DNA of 17,380 bases, taken from assembly GCA_002429615.1 (NCBI GenBank), contig DJAN01000043.1, positions 1 to 17,380 of the forward strand, written 5' to 3'. Below the pieces are notes generated by a model. The model was not told the DNA's origin, made no database searches, and saw only the letters and a program-made list of their open reading frames with translations. Below, in pieces: positions 1 through 9,338 of the stretch (position 1 is its first letter; the number at the start of each line of letters is the position of its first letter). Position numbers and translations under genes: made by a program. Source of the DNA: Lysobacteraceae bacterium UBA6001 (GTDB lineage Bacteria > Pseudomonadota > Gammaproteobacteria > Xanthomonadales > Xanthomonadaceae).

Positions 1-1500
1 ACCCCCTCGCACCGTGCCCCGGCCGAGCCGGCCGCGCCGAAGCCGGCGCTGTCCTCCGGCAAGCCGGCCGACATCGAATGCCGCATCGTCGTGCTGGGCT
101 CCGGCCCCGGCGGCTACACCGCCGCGTTCCGTGCCGCCGACCTTGGCCTGGATACCGTGCTGGTCGAGCGCTACAGCGCGCTGGGCGGCGTCTGCCTCAA
201 TGTCGGCTGCATCCCGTCCAAGGCGCTGCTGCACGCGGCCAACGTCATCGACGAGGCGCATCACGCCGGCGAGGACCTGGGCATCGAGTTCGGCAAGCCG
301 AAGATCACCCTGGACAAGCTGCGCGCGTACAAGGAAAAGGTGGTCGGCAAGCTGACCGGCGGCCTGGCCGCGATGGGCAAGCAGCGCAAGGTGCGGGTGG
401 TGCAGGGCACCGGCACGTTCGTGTCGCCGAACGAGCTGGAGATCGTCGGAAGCGACGGCAAGACCCAGCTGCTGCGTTTCGAGCAGTGCATCATCGCCGC
501 CGGTTCGCAGGCGGTGAAGCTGCCGAACTTCCCGTGGGACGACAAGCGCGTGATGGACTCCACCGACGCGCTCGACCTGGCCGACGTGCCGGGCAAGCTG
601 CTGGTGGTCGGCGGCGGCATCATCGGCCTGGAAATGGCCACCGTGTACAGCGCGTTGGGCAGCCAGGTCACCGTGGTCGAGTTCATGGACCAGCTGATGC
701 CGGGCGCCGACAAGGACCTGGTCAAGCCGCTGGCCGACCGCCTGAAGAAGCAGGGCATCGAGGTCCATCTCAAGACCAAGGCCGCCGGCGTCAAGGCGGA
801 CAAGGCCGGCATCACCGTGAGCTTCGAGGCCGCCGCCGAAGGCGAGGCGCCGGCGCTGGCCTCGGGCACCTACGATCGCGTGCTGGTCGCCGTCGGCCGC
901 GCGCCGAACGGCAAGAAGATCGGCGCCGAGCAGGCGGGCGTCACCGTCACCGATCGCGGCTTCATCCCGGTTGACCGGCAGATGCGCACCAACCAGCCGC
1001 ACATCTTCGCCATCGGCGACATCGTCGGTAACCCGATGCTGGCCCACAAGGCCACGCACGAAGGCAAGCTGGCCGCCGAAGTGGCCGCCGGCGAGAAGAA
1101 GGAGTGGGTGGCGCGGGTGATTCCGTCGGTGGCCTACACCAACCCGGAAATCGCCTGGGTCGGCGTGACCGAGACCGAAGCCAAGGCCAAGGGCCTGAAG
1201 GTCGGCGTGGCCAAGTTCCCGTGGGCGGCCTCGGGCCGTGCGATCGGCATCGGCCGCACCGAAGGCTTCACCAAGCTGATCTTCGACGAGGAAACCCATC
1301 GCGTGATCGGCGGCGCCATCGTCGGTGTGCATGCCGGTGACCTGCTGGCCGAGATCGGGCTGGCGATCGAGATGGGTGCCGAGGCCGAGGATATCGGCCA
1401 CACCATCCATGCGCATCCGACCCTGAGCGAATCGGTCGGCATGAGCGCGGAGATCTACGACGGCACCATCACCGATCTTTACATCCCGAAGAAGAAGTAA
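1..1500 (+). CDS. lpdA: dihydrolipoamide dehydrogenase (E3), 5'-truncated at window edge
   Basis: FAD flavoenzyme that reoxidises dihydrolipoyl groups of 2-oxoacid dehydrogenase complexes with NAD+, in the cytoplasm. The frame is open to base 1, giving 499 visible residues. The first ~25 are an Ala/Pro-rich linker (APAEPAAPKPA). Then come the FAD-binding GSGPGGY (about residues 33-39), the redox disulfide CLNVGC (Cys65 and Cys70, codons at 193 and 208), the NAD-binding VVGGGIIG motif (bases ~604-627), and the C-terminal dimer-interface HAHPTLSE with the catalytic His-Glu pair (bases ~1405-1430). The E3 core is complete and uninterrupted. An Ala/Pro linker before E3 is typical of E3 proteins with an N-terminal lipoyl domain, as in Neisseria and Xanthomonadaceae, so a lipoyl domain probably lies left of the window; that is inference. 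A GTG at 91 opens the core but sits inside the FAD motif, so it is not a real start. Confidence 0.96.
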   Translation, partial: TPSHRAPAEPAAPKPALSSGKPADIECRIVVLGSGPGGYTAAFRAADLGLDTVLVERYSALGGVCLNVGCIPSKALLHAANVIDEAHHAGEDLGIEFGKPKITLDKLRAYKEKVVGKLTGGLAAMGKQRKVRVVQGTGTFVSPNELEIVGSDGKTQLLRFEQCIIAAGSQAVKLPNFPWDDKRVMDSTDALDLADVPGKLLVVGGGIIGLEMATVYSALGSQVTVVEFMDQLMPGADKDLVKPLADRLKKQGIEVHLKTKAAGVKADKAGITVSFEAAAEGEAPALASGTYDRVLVAVGRAPNGKKIGAEQAGVTVTDRGFIPVDRQMRTNQPHIFAIGDIVGNPMLAHKATHEGKLAAEVAAGEKKEWVARVIPSVAYTNPEIAWVGVTETEAKAKGLKVGVAKFPWAASGRAIGIGRTEGFTKLIFDEETHRVIGGAIVGVHAGDLLAEIGLAIEMGAEAEDIGHTIHAHPTLSESVGMSAEIYDGTITDLYIPKKK

Positions 1501-1522
1501 GGCCGCTTCGCGGTCGATCACG

Positions 1523-1547
1523 GACGCCCCCGCTTGCCGGGGGCGTC
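1523..1547 (+). terminator. intrinsic terminator hairpin after lpdA
   Basis: A perfect 10-bp GC-rich stem (1523-1532 with 1538-1547) has a 5-base loop, CTTGC. It lies 22 bases after the lpdA stop and is followed by TGCGTTTG. The trailing T-run is short, so termination may be only moderately efficient. Confidence 0.7.
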
Positions 1548-1684
1548 TGCGTTTGTGGCGCACGCTGATGTGACCGAATTCCGATTGCGCGATTCTGGGG
1601 CGATCTTTCGCATGTAAAGGCGGTTTCCTGCTGCGAGCTTCGTGGCCTTCTGCTTCCCTGTCGGCTCTGACACTGGGAGGTGAC

Positions 1685-3715
1685 ATGAAGCTGCGAGGAA
1701 TTCTGTGGGCCGGTCTGCTGTGCGGCGCGTTCGCCGGCAGCGCGCAGGCCGAGCGCAACAAGGTGGTGATCATCGGGCTGGATGGTTTCCGTGCCGATGT
1801 CTATGGCCGGGCCAAGACGCCGAACATTGATGCACTGGTGAAGCAGGGCTACCTGTCCGGCGAGGGCTGGACGGCCGATACCGCCGTTAGCGGCAGCGGC
1901 TGGGCGTCGATCATCACCGGCGTGGAGCGCGACAAGCACGGCGTGCGCAACAACGATTTCGACGGGAGTCGTTTCACCGACTATCCGGATGTGCTCAGCC
2001 GCGTCGAGAAACTCAAGCCCGGCCTGCGCACCGCCGCGCTGCTGAGCTGGCCGGCGCTGGCCAAGCACGTGCCGTGGTCCGCCGACGTGGTCTTCGATGG
2101 CGGCTACGACGACGACCGCGTGCTGCAGAAGGCGCAGGCGTTGATGGCGTCCAAGTCGTCGCCGGATGTCCTGCTGGTCAATTTCAACGAGCCCGATGGC
2201 AGTGGTCATGCGGGGGATTACTTCGATCTGGACGCGCCGGGTTACCTGCAGGCGATCGAGACCGCCGATGCGCGGGTGGGCGCGCTGATGCAGGCGATCC
2301 GCCAGCGCCCGGAAGCGCGCAACGAGAACTGGCTGGTGGTGATCGCCACCGATCACGGCGGCTCGCGCCATCATGGCGAGAACATTCCCGAGCACCGCAA
2401 GACGCTGGTGGGCTTCAGTGGCAAGTCGGTGGCCGCGCTGGGCGTGGATCCGCTGCGGCTGGCGCCGCGGCAGGTCGATATCGCGCCATCGGTACTGGCG
2501 CACCTGGGCCTGCCGCAGGCGAGCGGACTGGATGGGCGTCGCATGCTGCGCCCGGTCGCCGAGCCGGTGGCCGCGCTGGGCCGCAACCAGCTGGTCAACG
2601 GCGATGCGGAATATTCGGTTGGCCGGCTGGATCGCGGCTATGACAGCGACGTGCCGGGCTGGCGCAAGGGCGATGGCGGGCAGGTCGTCGATTACGTCAC
2701 CCATGCCTGGTTGCCGGCTCCCGGCGCGCGCGCGGGCGCGAACCTGTTCATTGGCAGGGACGCGGGCAAGCCGCTCAACACGCTGACGCAGCGCGTGCCG
2801 CTGATCGGGGCGCTGGCCAATGCGCGCAGCTTCCGTCTCAGCGCGGACCTGGGCGCCTCGTCTGGGCATCGTGCGCGGGTATTCCTGCGCTTCAGTGGCG
2901 AGGGCCGGGTCACCGGGTTCACCCGCGACGGCATCGTGCATCTGTTCAAGGGGCCGGGCTACTGGCGCTATTCGCTGGCCGAGCAGCGCGTGCTGCCGGG
3001 CTATCCGCAGGCGATCCACCTGATGTGGCCCGGCTTGGCCAGCTTCGCGGGCGGCGCCTCGGATCTGGACGGCATCCTGCAGAAGGGCGACACGGCCTAT
3101 TTCTTCAAGGACGGGCAGTACGTGGCCTACGACATGCGCTCACAAACGGTGGCGGGCGGCTATCCGAAGCCGATCGAAGGCTTGTGGCCTGGCCTGGAGC
3201 GCATGGCGGGCGGTGCGCGCGACCTGGACGCGGTGTTCCGCACGACGGCGGGCGATCGCGCGTTCTTCTTCAAGGGCGATCGCTACATCCGCTACGACGT
3301 GGTGGCGGATCGCGCCGACGCGCACTATCCGGCCTACCTGTCCGACAGCAGCTGGCCCGGCACGGGCTTCTGGCCGGCGGACTGGAACGGCGTGGTGGAA
3401 GGCGAGGGCGCGCAGGCGTTCGTGTTCAAGCCGGGCGAATATCTGTTGTACGACCGTGCCGCGGATCGCGCGATGCAGTCGAAGCCCGGTTCCTTCCATC
3501 ACGGCGCGCTGGCGGGTCTGGAAGACCTGTATGACGGCGAGTGGTTCGAGCTCGCCTCCGGCGCGGGCAGCGGCGTGCTGCAGACGAAGGTATTGCAGGG
3601 CAGCGTGCCGGTGGGCGCGCGCGTGGCGGAAGTGGAAATCCGTTTCGAACACCCTGCGGACAGCGGCACGGGCGATGCCTATGCCGACAACCTCGCGCTG
3701 GAATTCCTGCCCTGA
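1685..3715 (+). CDS. secreted type I phosphodiesterase/nucleotide pyrophosphatase-like protein with hemopexin repeats
   Basis: 676 residues; the start is supported by GGGAGGTG just upstream. Residues 1-22 look like a Sec signal peptide ending AQA. Residues ~26-290 are an alkaline phosphatase-superfamily domain: metal Asp33 (GLDGF), a likely Ser69 nucleophile in SGSGW, Asp171/His175 (EPDGSGH), Asp223/His224 (ATDHGG) and His237. Residues ~301-408 begin LVNGDAE and resemble a jelly-roll, galactose-binding-like module. Residues ~409-620 hold four hemopexin-like repeats, with landmarks FKGPGYWRY, YFFKDGQYVAYD, FFFKGDRYIRYD and FVFKPGEYLLYD plus GYP and WPG turns. Residues ~630-676 end in YADNLALEF, which looks like the last strands of the jelly-roll. 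The enzyme presumably hydrolyses a phosphoester outside the cytoplasm; the substrate is unknown. It stands alone, converging on a barrel gene. No confident promoter was seen in the 184 bases before it. Confidence 0.85.
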   Translation: MKLRGILWAGLLCGAFAGSAQAERNKVVIIGLDGFRADVYGRAKTPNIDALVKQGYLSGEGWTADTAVSGSGWASIITGVERDKHGVRNNDFDGSRFTDYPDVLSRVEKLKPGLRTAALLSWPALAKHVPWSADVVFDGGYDDDRVLQKAQALMASKSSPDVLLVNFNEPDGSGHAGDYFDLDAPGYLQAIETADARVGALMQAIRQRPEARNENWLVVIATDHGGSRHHGENIPEHRKTLVGFSGKSVAALGVDPLRLAPRQVDIAPSVLAHLGLPQASGLDGRRMLRPVAEPVAALGRNQLVNGDAEYSVGRLDRGYDSDVPGWRKGDGGQVVDYVTHAWLPAPGARAGANLFIGRDAGKPLNTLTQRVPLIGALANARSFRLSADLGASSGHRARVFLRFSGEGRVTGFTRDGIVHLFKGPGYWRYSLAEQRVLPGYPQAIHLMWPGLASFAGGASDLDGILQKGDTAYFFKDGQYVAYDMRSQTVAGGYPKPIEGLWPGLERMAGGARDLDAVFRTTAGDRAFFFKGDRYIRYDVVADRADAHYPAYLSDSSWPGTGFWPADWNGVVEGEGAQAFVFKPGEYLLYDRAADRAMQSKPGSFHHGALAGLEDLYDGEWFELASGAGSGVLQTKVLQGSVPVGARVAEVEIRFEHPADSGTGDAYADNLALEFLP

Positions 3716-3724
3716 TGGCAGGCG

Positions 3725-3751
3725 GAAGCAGGGCGCATCGCGCCCTGCTTC
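3725..3751. terminator. bidirectional terminator hairpin between convergent genes
   Basis: A perfect 12-bp inverted repeat (3725-3736 with 3740-3751) has a 3-base loop, ATC. It sits between the stop of the phosphodiesterase gene and the stop of the barrel gene on the other strand. No long T-run on either side, so the call rests on stem strength and position. Confidence 0.65.
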
Positions 3752-3758
3752 ATGGCGA

Positions 3759-4574
3759 TCAGAACGCCAGGGTCACGCCCGCGACCGGGCCCTTGAACTC
3801 CTGCTTCAAGCCGATCAGGCCGTCGCTGCCGCTTTTGTCGACATCGAGCTTGAACCAGTCGTAGCCGGCGAAGATGCCGAAGTTGCGGGTGAAGCGATAT
3901 TCGACGATGGCGTTGGCGCGGGTGAGGTCGCCGTCATAGTTGTCGAAGCTGCCCCAGTCGGTATTGAGGTACTGGCCCTGCACGTTGAACAGCCAGTGTT
4001 CGCTCGGCCGCGCGGTGAAGCGCACGCCGACCACCGGCGCCACGCCATCCTCGCTCTCATCGACGAACGTGCCCTGGTAAAGATCGGCACCCAGGTCGGC
4101 ATAGCCGTTGGCCTCGACCTTGGCCCATTCCGCGCCCAGCTCCAGGCCCATGCTGAAGTGCTCGGTGTCCACCACCGAGTAGTCGTACACCAGGCTGGCG
4201 ACCTGGTACTTGAGCTCGCCCTTGACGAAGCTGCCGGCGGGCACGGTGACGCCTTCGTAGGTGTAGGTATCCCCCAGTTCCTCGCGCCGATCCTTGTCGT
4301 ACTTGAAGTAATCGAAGATCAGGCGCTGGCGCTGGCTGATGCGGAACGTGCCGTCGACGCGCGGCTCCAGTTCCTTGCCGCCGAAGTCGAAATCCTGCGC
4401 GAAGGAGATGTCGTTGCCCATCACGTCGGTGCTGCCGCGGATGGTGTTGTTGTTGTCGATGTTCATCACACCCAGGCGCAGCTCGAAGCGATCGTCGGTA
4501 TCGGCGGCATGGGCGGGCAGGGCAATGGCAGCGGCCACTGCAAGGGCGAGCGAGGCAGGAACGAAGGACTTCAT
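3759..4574 (-). CDS. outer-membrane beta-barrel (porin-like) protein
   Basis: 271 residues from the ATG at 4574. I prefer this start because GGAG lies 9 bases upstream and the protein then opens with a good Sec signal peptide, MKSFVPASLALAVAAAIALP, cleaved near AHA/ADTDD. An upstream in-frame start at 4610 would put 12 residues before the signal. The mature part has alternating polar and hydrophobic residues typical of barrel strands, for example FSMGLELGAEW, HWLFNVQGQYL and FGIFAGYDWFKLDV. It ends in Phe (GVTLAF), the signature recognised by the BAM assembly machinery. About eight or more strands seem likely from the length. I do not recognise a named family; a small porin or OmpW-like barrel is possible, and the ligand cannot be told. 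It is transcribed alone and converges on the phosphodiesterase gene. Confidence 0.8.
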   Translation of the reverse strand: MKSFVPASLALAVAAAIALPAHAADTDDRFELRLGVMNIDNNNTIRGSTDVMGNDISFAQDFDFGGKELEPRVDGTFRISQRQRLIFDYFKYDKDRREELGDTYTYEGVTVPAGSFVKGELKYQVASLVYDYSVVDTEHFSMGLELGAEWAKVEANGYADLGADLYQGTFVDESEDGVAPVVGVRFTARPSEHWLFNVQGQYLNTDWGSFDNYDGDLTRANAIVEYRFTRNFGIFAGYDWFKLDVDKSGSDGLIGLKQEFKGPVAGVTLAF

Positions 4575-4690
4575 GCGGGGGAACTCCGATGTGCACGGCA
4601 AAAACGCCAAGTGCGGCGACTATCGGCAACTGCCGGTCGAACATCGGTGAACAGGTTGTCCAGCAGTTGTGAACGCTGGCGTATGGAAGG

Positions 4691-4768
4691 CCCGGGCGGT
4701 GCCGGCGGGCCTGCCGGGGCGGTATTGCGCCGCCCGGGAAAGGTGAAGCCCCGGTTGCCCGGGGCTTC
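4691..4768. other. two stem-loops in a 410-base stretch without a gene
   Basis: Between the barrel gene start (4574) and atpI (4985) there is no credible gene. Here 4691-4699 pairs perfectly with 4730-4738 (9 bp, CCCGGGCGG), with a smaller hairpin inside (4702-4706 with 4713-4717). Six bases on, 4745-4754 pairs with 4759-4768 (10 bp, loop TTGC). Neither has a real T-run on either strand. They look like transcript ends or insulators, but no gene ends here. Between 4769 and the atp promoter I see nothing else. Confidence 0.5.
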
Positions 4769-4895
4769 TGGGGCCTGACTTAGGAGCTGTCGACGAGGTT
4801 GAAACGCAGGCCTCGCAAGGTCTGACCGGCCCGTCGGGCGGAAGTTCCCGGAAAATCCATGCCGCAATGCAGCAGGGTGCGGTGACTTGTCCCGG

Positions 4896-4925
4896 TTGTC
4901 TCGCAATTAGCCCAATTGCTATAAT
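4896..4925 (+). promoter_or_regulatory. sigma-70-type promoter of the atp operon
   Basis: A -35 element TTGTCT (4896-4901) and a perfect -10 TATAAT (4920-4925) are 18 bases apart, in a locally AT-rich patch of an otherwise very GC-rich region. Transcription would start near 4932, leaving a leader of about 50 bases before atpI. Position and orientation fit the whole atp operon. Confidence 0.7.
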
Positions 4926-4984
4926 TTGGCGGCTCGACGAGACGCCTCCGCGTCCACCCCTCCTCCAAACCGCAAGGGATACGT

Positions 4985-5353
4985 GTGCTGAACTCCGTTG
5001 ACTCGGGTCGGCGGCTGATGCTGCGCGCAGCGCTGTACCCCCTGGTGGCGGTGGCGGTCGCCGCGGCAGGCCTCTACCTGCTGCTGGGTTCCAAGCAGGC
5101 GCTGGCGGTGCTGTTGACCGGCCTGGCGACTGTGGCTGGCGGGTGGTTGGCGGCGCGTACCGCGCTGGGTGGTGGGGTCCAGGCCGCAGGCGCGGCCATG
5201 GCCCGGCTGATCCTGGCGATGGTGTTCAAGTGGGTGCTCGTCATTGCGGCGCTGGTCCTGGGCTTCGGCCTGTGGCGGCTGCCGCCCGTGGGTCTGCTGG
5301 CGGGTATCGCCATCGGGCTCATCTTCCAGGTGCTGGCTCTGGCCAAGCGCTGA
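4985..5353 (+). CDS. atpI: ATP synthase protein I
   Basis: 122 residues, starting at GTG with AAGGGA a few bases upstream. Hydrophobic, with four predicted membrane helices: roughly residues 13-34, 38-56, 68-92 and 97-118. The pattern and its place as first gene of the atp operon match AtpI, a membrane protein thought to help assemble the c-ring; it is not part of the final enzyme and is poorly conserved. The family call therefore leans on position and topology as much as on sequence. atpB follows after 29 bases. Confidence 0.85.
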   Translation: MLNSVDSGRRLMLRAALYPLVAVAVAAAGLYLLLGSKQALAVLLTGLATVAGGWLAARTALGGGVQAAGAAMARLILAMVFKWVLVIAALVLGFGLWRLPPVGLLAGIAIGLIFQVLALAKR

Positions 5354-5382
5354 CCGAATTCATAAATCAAGGTTCCGGACAC

Positions 5383-6177
5383 ATGGCGGGCGAGGCAGAA
5401 ACCCCTACCTCCTATATCCAGCATCACCTGCATAACCTCACCTTCCATATCCAGGAAGGCGGTTTCTGGGCGATCCACGTCGATACCATCGTCACCGCGG
5501 TGCTGATGGGTCTGGTCATGGTGGTCGCCTTCTGGCTCGGCACCCGCAATGCCACCTCCGGCGTGCCGGGCAAGTGGCAGGCGTTCGTGGAGATCTGCCT
5601 GGAGTTCGTCGACCGCCAGGCCAAGGACACCTACCACGGCCACAGCAAGCTGGTGACGCCGATCGCGATCACCATCTTCTTCTGGATCCTGTTGATGAAC
5701 CTCATCAAGATGATCCCGGCCGATTTCATCGCCATCCCGCTGGGCTGGGCCGGCATCCACTTCTGGAAGCCGGTGCCCACCGCCGACGTCAATGCCACCC
5801 TCGGCATGTCGATCAGCGTGTTCTTCCTGATGCTGTTCTTCGCCCTGCGTTCCAAGGGCATCGGCGGCTTCACCAAGGAATTCCTGACCGCCCCGTTCGG
5901 CAAGTGGATGCTGCCGTTCAACCTGATCCTCAACATCGTCGAGTGGCTGAGCAAGCCGATTTCGCTGGCGATGCGACTGTTCGGCAACATGTTCGGCGGT
6001 GAGATCGTCTTCCTGCTGATCTGGGTACTGGGCGGCGCTGGCCTGTTCGGTGCCGTGGCCGGCGGTGTGTTCGGCCTCGGCTGGATGCTGTTCCACCTGC
6101 TGGTGATTCCGCTGCAGGCGTTCATTTTCATGATGCTGTCGATCGTGTACCTGAGCCTGTCGGAAGACAGCCACTAA
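5383..6177 (+). CDS. atpB: F1Fo ATP synthase subunit a
   Basis: 264 residues. Subunit a forms the two proton half-channels against the c-ring in the inner membrane. The essential Arg is Arg198 in SLAMRLFGNMFGGE, the hallmark of the family, and the last helix contains the usual QAFIFMMLSIVYL. Five or more hydrophobic segments are visible, near residues 35-53, 92-110, 141-157, 205-232 and 235-258. The ATG at 5383 is the natural start: the frame stays open upstream, but that stretch overlaps atpI in another frame. The ribosome site is weak (AAGG about 10 bases upstream). Length is normal for proteobacterial subunit a. Confidence 0.97.
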   Translation: MAGEAETPTSYIQHHLHNLTFHIQEGGFWAIHVDTIVTAVLMGLVMVVAFWLGTRNATSGVPGKWQAFVEICLEFVDRQAKDTYHGHSKLVTPIAITIFFWILLMNLIKMIPADFIAIPLGWAGIHFWKPVPTADVNATLGMSISVFFLMLFFALRSKGIGGFTKEFLTAPFGKWMLPFNLILNIVEWLSKPISLAMRLFGNMFGGEIVFLLIWVLGGAGLFGAVAGGVFGLGWMLFHLLVIPLQAFIFMMLSIVYLSLSEDSH

Positions 6178-6546
<369 letters not shown>

Positions 6547-6566
6547 TCCAGCGATAGCGGTATGCG

Positions 6567-6634
6567 GCCGGAGCCCGCGGTGCGGGTTCCGGCTGCGGAT
6601 GAAGGTTAGGACGCGCCACCCACCGGGTGGCGCG
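6567..6634 (+). other. twin stem-loops between atpE and atpF
   Basis: Hairpin one pairs 6567-6578 with 6582-6593 (12 pairs, one G-T wobble). Hairpin two pairs 6612-6621 with 6625-6634 (10 perfect pairs, loop ACC). Both lie in the 120-base gap after atpE, the widest between neighbouring atp genes, and neither has a T-run. They may stabilise the upstream atpE message or partly attenuate downstream expression; that role is inferred. Confidence 0.6.
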
Positions 6635-6666
6635 CCCACCCCGTCAACATCGATTGAGCGAACCCC

Positions 6667-7137
6667 ATGGATATCGGCTTTACTCTCATTGCCCAGGCGC
6701 TGGCTTTTGCCGGTCTGATCTGGATCGTCGCGACCAAGATCTGGCCGCCGCTGATGAAGGCGATCGAAGAGCGCCAGCAGAAGATCGCCGAAGGCCTCGC
6801 TGCCGCCGACCGTAGCCAGAAAGATCTGGCCCAGGCGCAGGAGAAGGTCAACGAGGCGCTGAAGGAAGCCCGCACCAAGGCCAACGAGATCATCGACCAG
6901 GCCCACGCGCGTGCGAACCAGATCGTCGACGCCGCCAAGAGCGAGGCCATCGCCGAGGCGAACCGTCAGAAGGATCTTGCCCAGGCCGAGATCGACGCGG
7001 CCGCCACCCGTGCCCGTGAGGACCTGCGCAAGCAGGTGTCCGCGCTGGCCGTGAGTGGTGCCGAGAAGCTGCTCAAGCGCGAGATCGACGCCAACGCGCA
7101 CAAGGCGCTGCTGGACGAACTCGCTTCGGAGATCTGA
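6667..7137 (+). CDS. atpF: F1Fo ATP synthase subunit b
   Basis: 156 residues, the length of the E. coli protein. One N-terminal membrane helix (about residues 4-26, [17 protein letters not shown]) anchors it. The rest is a long, highly charged Ala-rich helix without prolines after residue 28, typical of the right-handed coiled-coil dimer that forms the peripheral stalk. The C-terminal part (about 120-156) would bind delta. The ribosome site is weak, without a clear GGAG, in contrast to atpE. The stop is 3 bases before the atpH start, suggesting translational coupling. Confidence 0.96.
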   Translation: MDIGFTLIAQALAFAGLIWIVATKIWPPLMKAIEERQQKIAEGLAAADRSQKDLAQAQEKVNEALKEARTKANEIIDQAHARANQIVDAAKSEAIAEANRQKDLAQAEIDAAATRAREDLRKQVSALAVSGAEKLLKREIDANAHKALLDELASEI

Positions 7138-7140
7138 TTC

Positions 7141-7668
7141 ATGAGCCAGGCCCTCACCCTTGCCCGTCCGTACGCCCGCGCCGCATTCGCGATCGCGCGC
7201 GACGAAGGCCGCTTCCCGCAGTGGGGCGACGCGTTGTCGTTCTCGGCGCAGGTCGCCGGCGACCCGCGCGTGGCCGGACTGCTGCTGAACCCGGAGCTGG
7301 GCCAGGGCGATGCCGTGGGCCTGCTCGCCCCCGAGGGCGCCAGCGAGGAATTCCAGCGCTTCCTGGCGCTGCTGGCGCAGTCGCAGCGTTTGACCCTGCT
7401 GCCTGAGATTTCCGGTCTGTACGACCAGCTGCGCGCCGAAGCCGAGCGCGTGGTCAAGGCCACCGTCACCAGCGCCGCGGAACTGGCGCCGGCTGAGCTG
7501 GAGAAGATCGTCGTCGCGCTGAAGAAGCGCTTCGGTCGCGAGGTGGAAGTCACCACCGCGGTCGATGCCTCGCTGATCGGCGGCGCGGTGATCGACGCCG
7601 GCAACGTCGTGATCGACGGCTCGGTCAAGGGCAAGCTCGAGCGTCTGCAGAACTCGCTCGCACACTGA
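7141..7668 (+). CDS. atpH: F1Fo ATP synthase subunit delta
   Basis: 175 residues. Delta joins the peripheral stalk (b dimer) to the top of the alpha/beta hexamer. The N-terminal six-helix domain starts [13 protein letters not shown], the usual opening of the family. The C-terminal part has the conserved [15 protein letters not shown] and the final [14 protein letters not shown]. The start ATG is preceded by GGAG at 7128-7131, inside the end of atpF. The gap to atpA is 45 bases, with a small CGGCC/GGCCG hairpin. Confidence 0.96.
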   Translation: MSQALTLARPYARAAFAIARDEGRFPQWGDALSFSAQVAGDPRVAGLLLNPELGQGDAVGLLAPEGASEEFQRFLALLAQSQRLTLLPEISGLYDQLRAEAERVVKATVTSAAELAPAELEKIVVALKKRFGREVEVTTAVDASLIGGAVIDAGNVVIDGSVKGKLERLQNSLAH

Positions 7669-7713
7669 CACTCATAAACGCGCGGCCTTGCGGCCGGCAC
7701 CTAGGACTGAACG

Positions 7714-9261
<1,548 letters not shown>

Positions 9262-9285
9262 GACCGGCAACCGGACGCGGGTGAC

Positions 9286-9305
9286 GGGGCGCGGCAACGC
9301 GCCCT
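9286..9305 (+). other. GCAA-tetraloop hairpin between atpA and atpG
   Basis: 9287-9293 (GGGCGCG) pairs with 9298-9304 around a GCAA loop, with a further G-T wobble at the base (9286 with 9305). It lies in the 77-base gap between atpA and atpG. GNRA tetraloops are especially stable in RNA. No T-run follows, so it is not a terminator. Confidence 0.5.
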
Positions 9306-9338
9306 GGCCCCACCAGACAGCGATCAGAGCGAGCGAAG

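Noticed and set aside
3213..4778. 521-codon plus-strand frame running through the phosphodiesterase 3' end and antisense to the barrel gene.
   Set aside because: It spans the convergent terminator and two well-supported genes, and its product is Arg/Ala-rich and then Val/Asp-rich, without domains.
4780..4968. A 62-codon open frame on the minus strand, followed by the hairpin at 4745-4768.
   Set aside because: It starts with TTG, has no ribosome site, overlaps the atp promoter and has a composition unlike a real protein. The hairpin behind it is the only argument for it.
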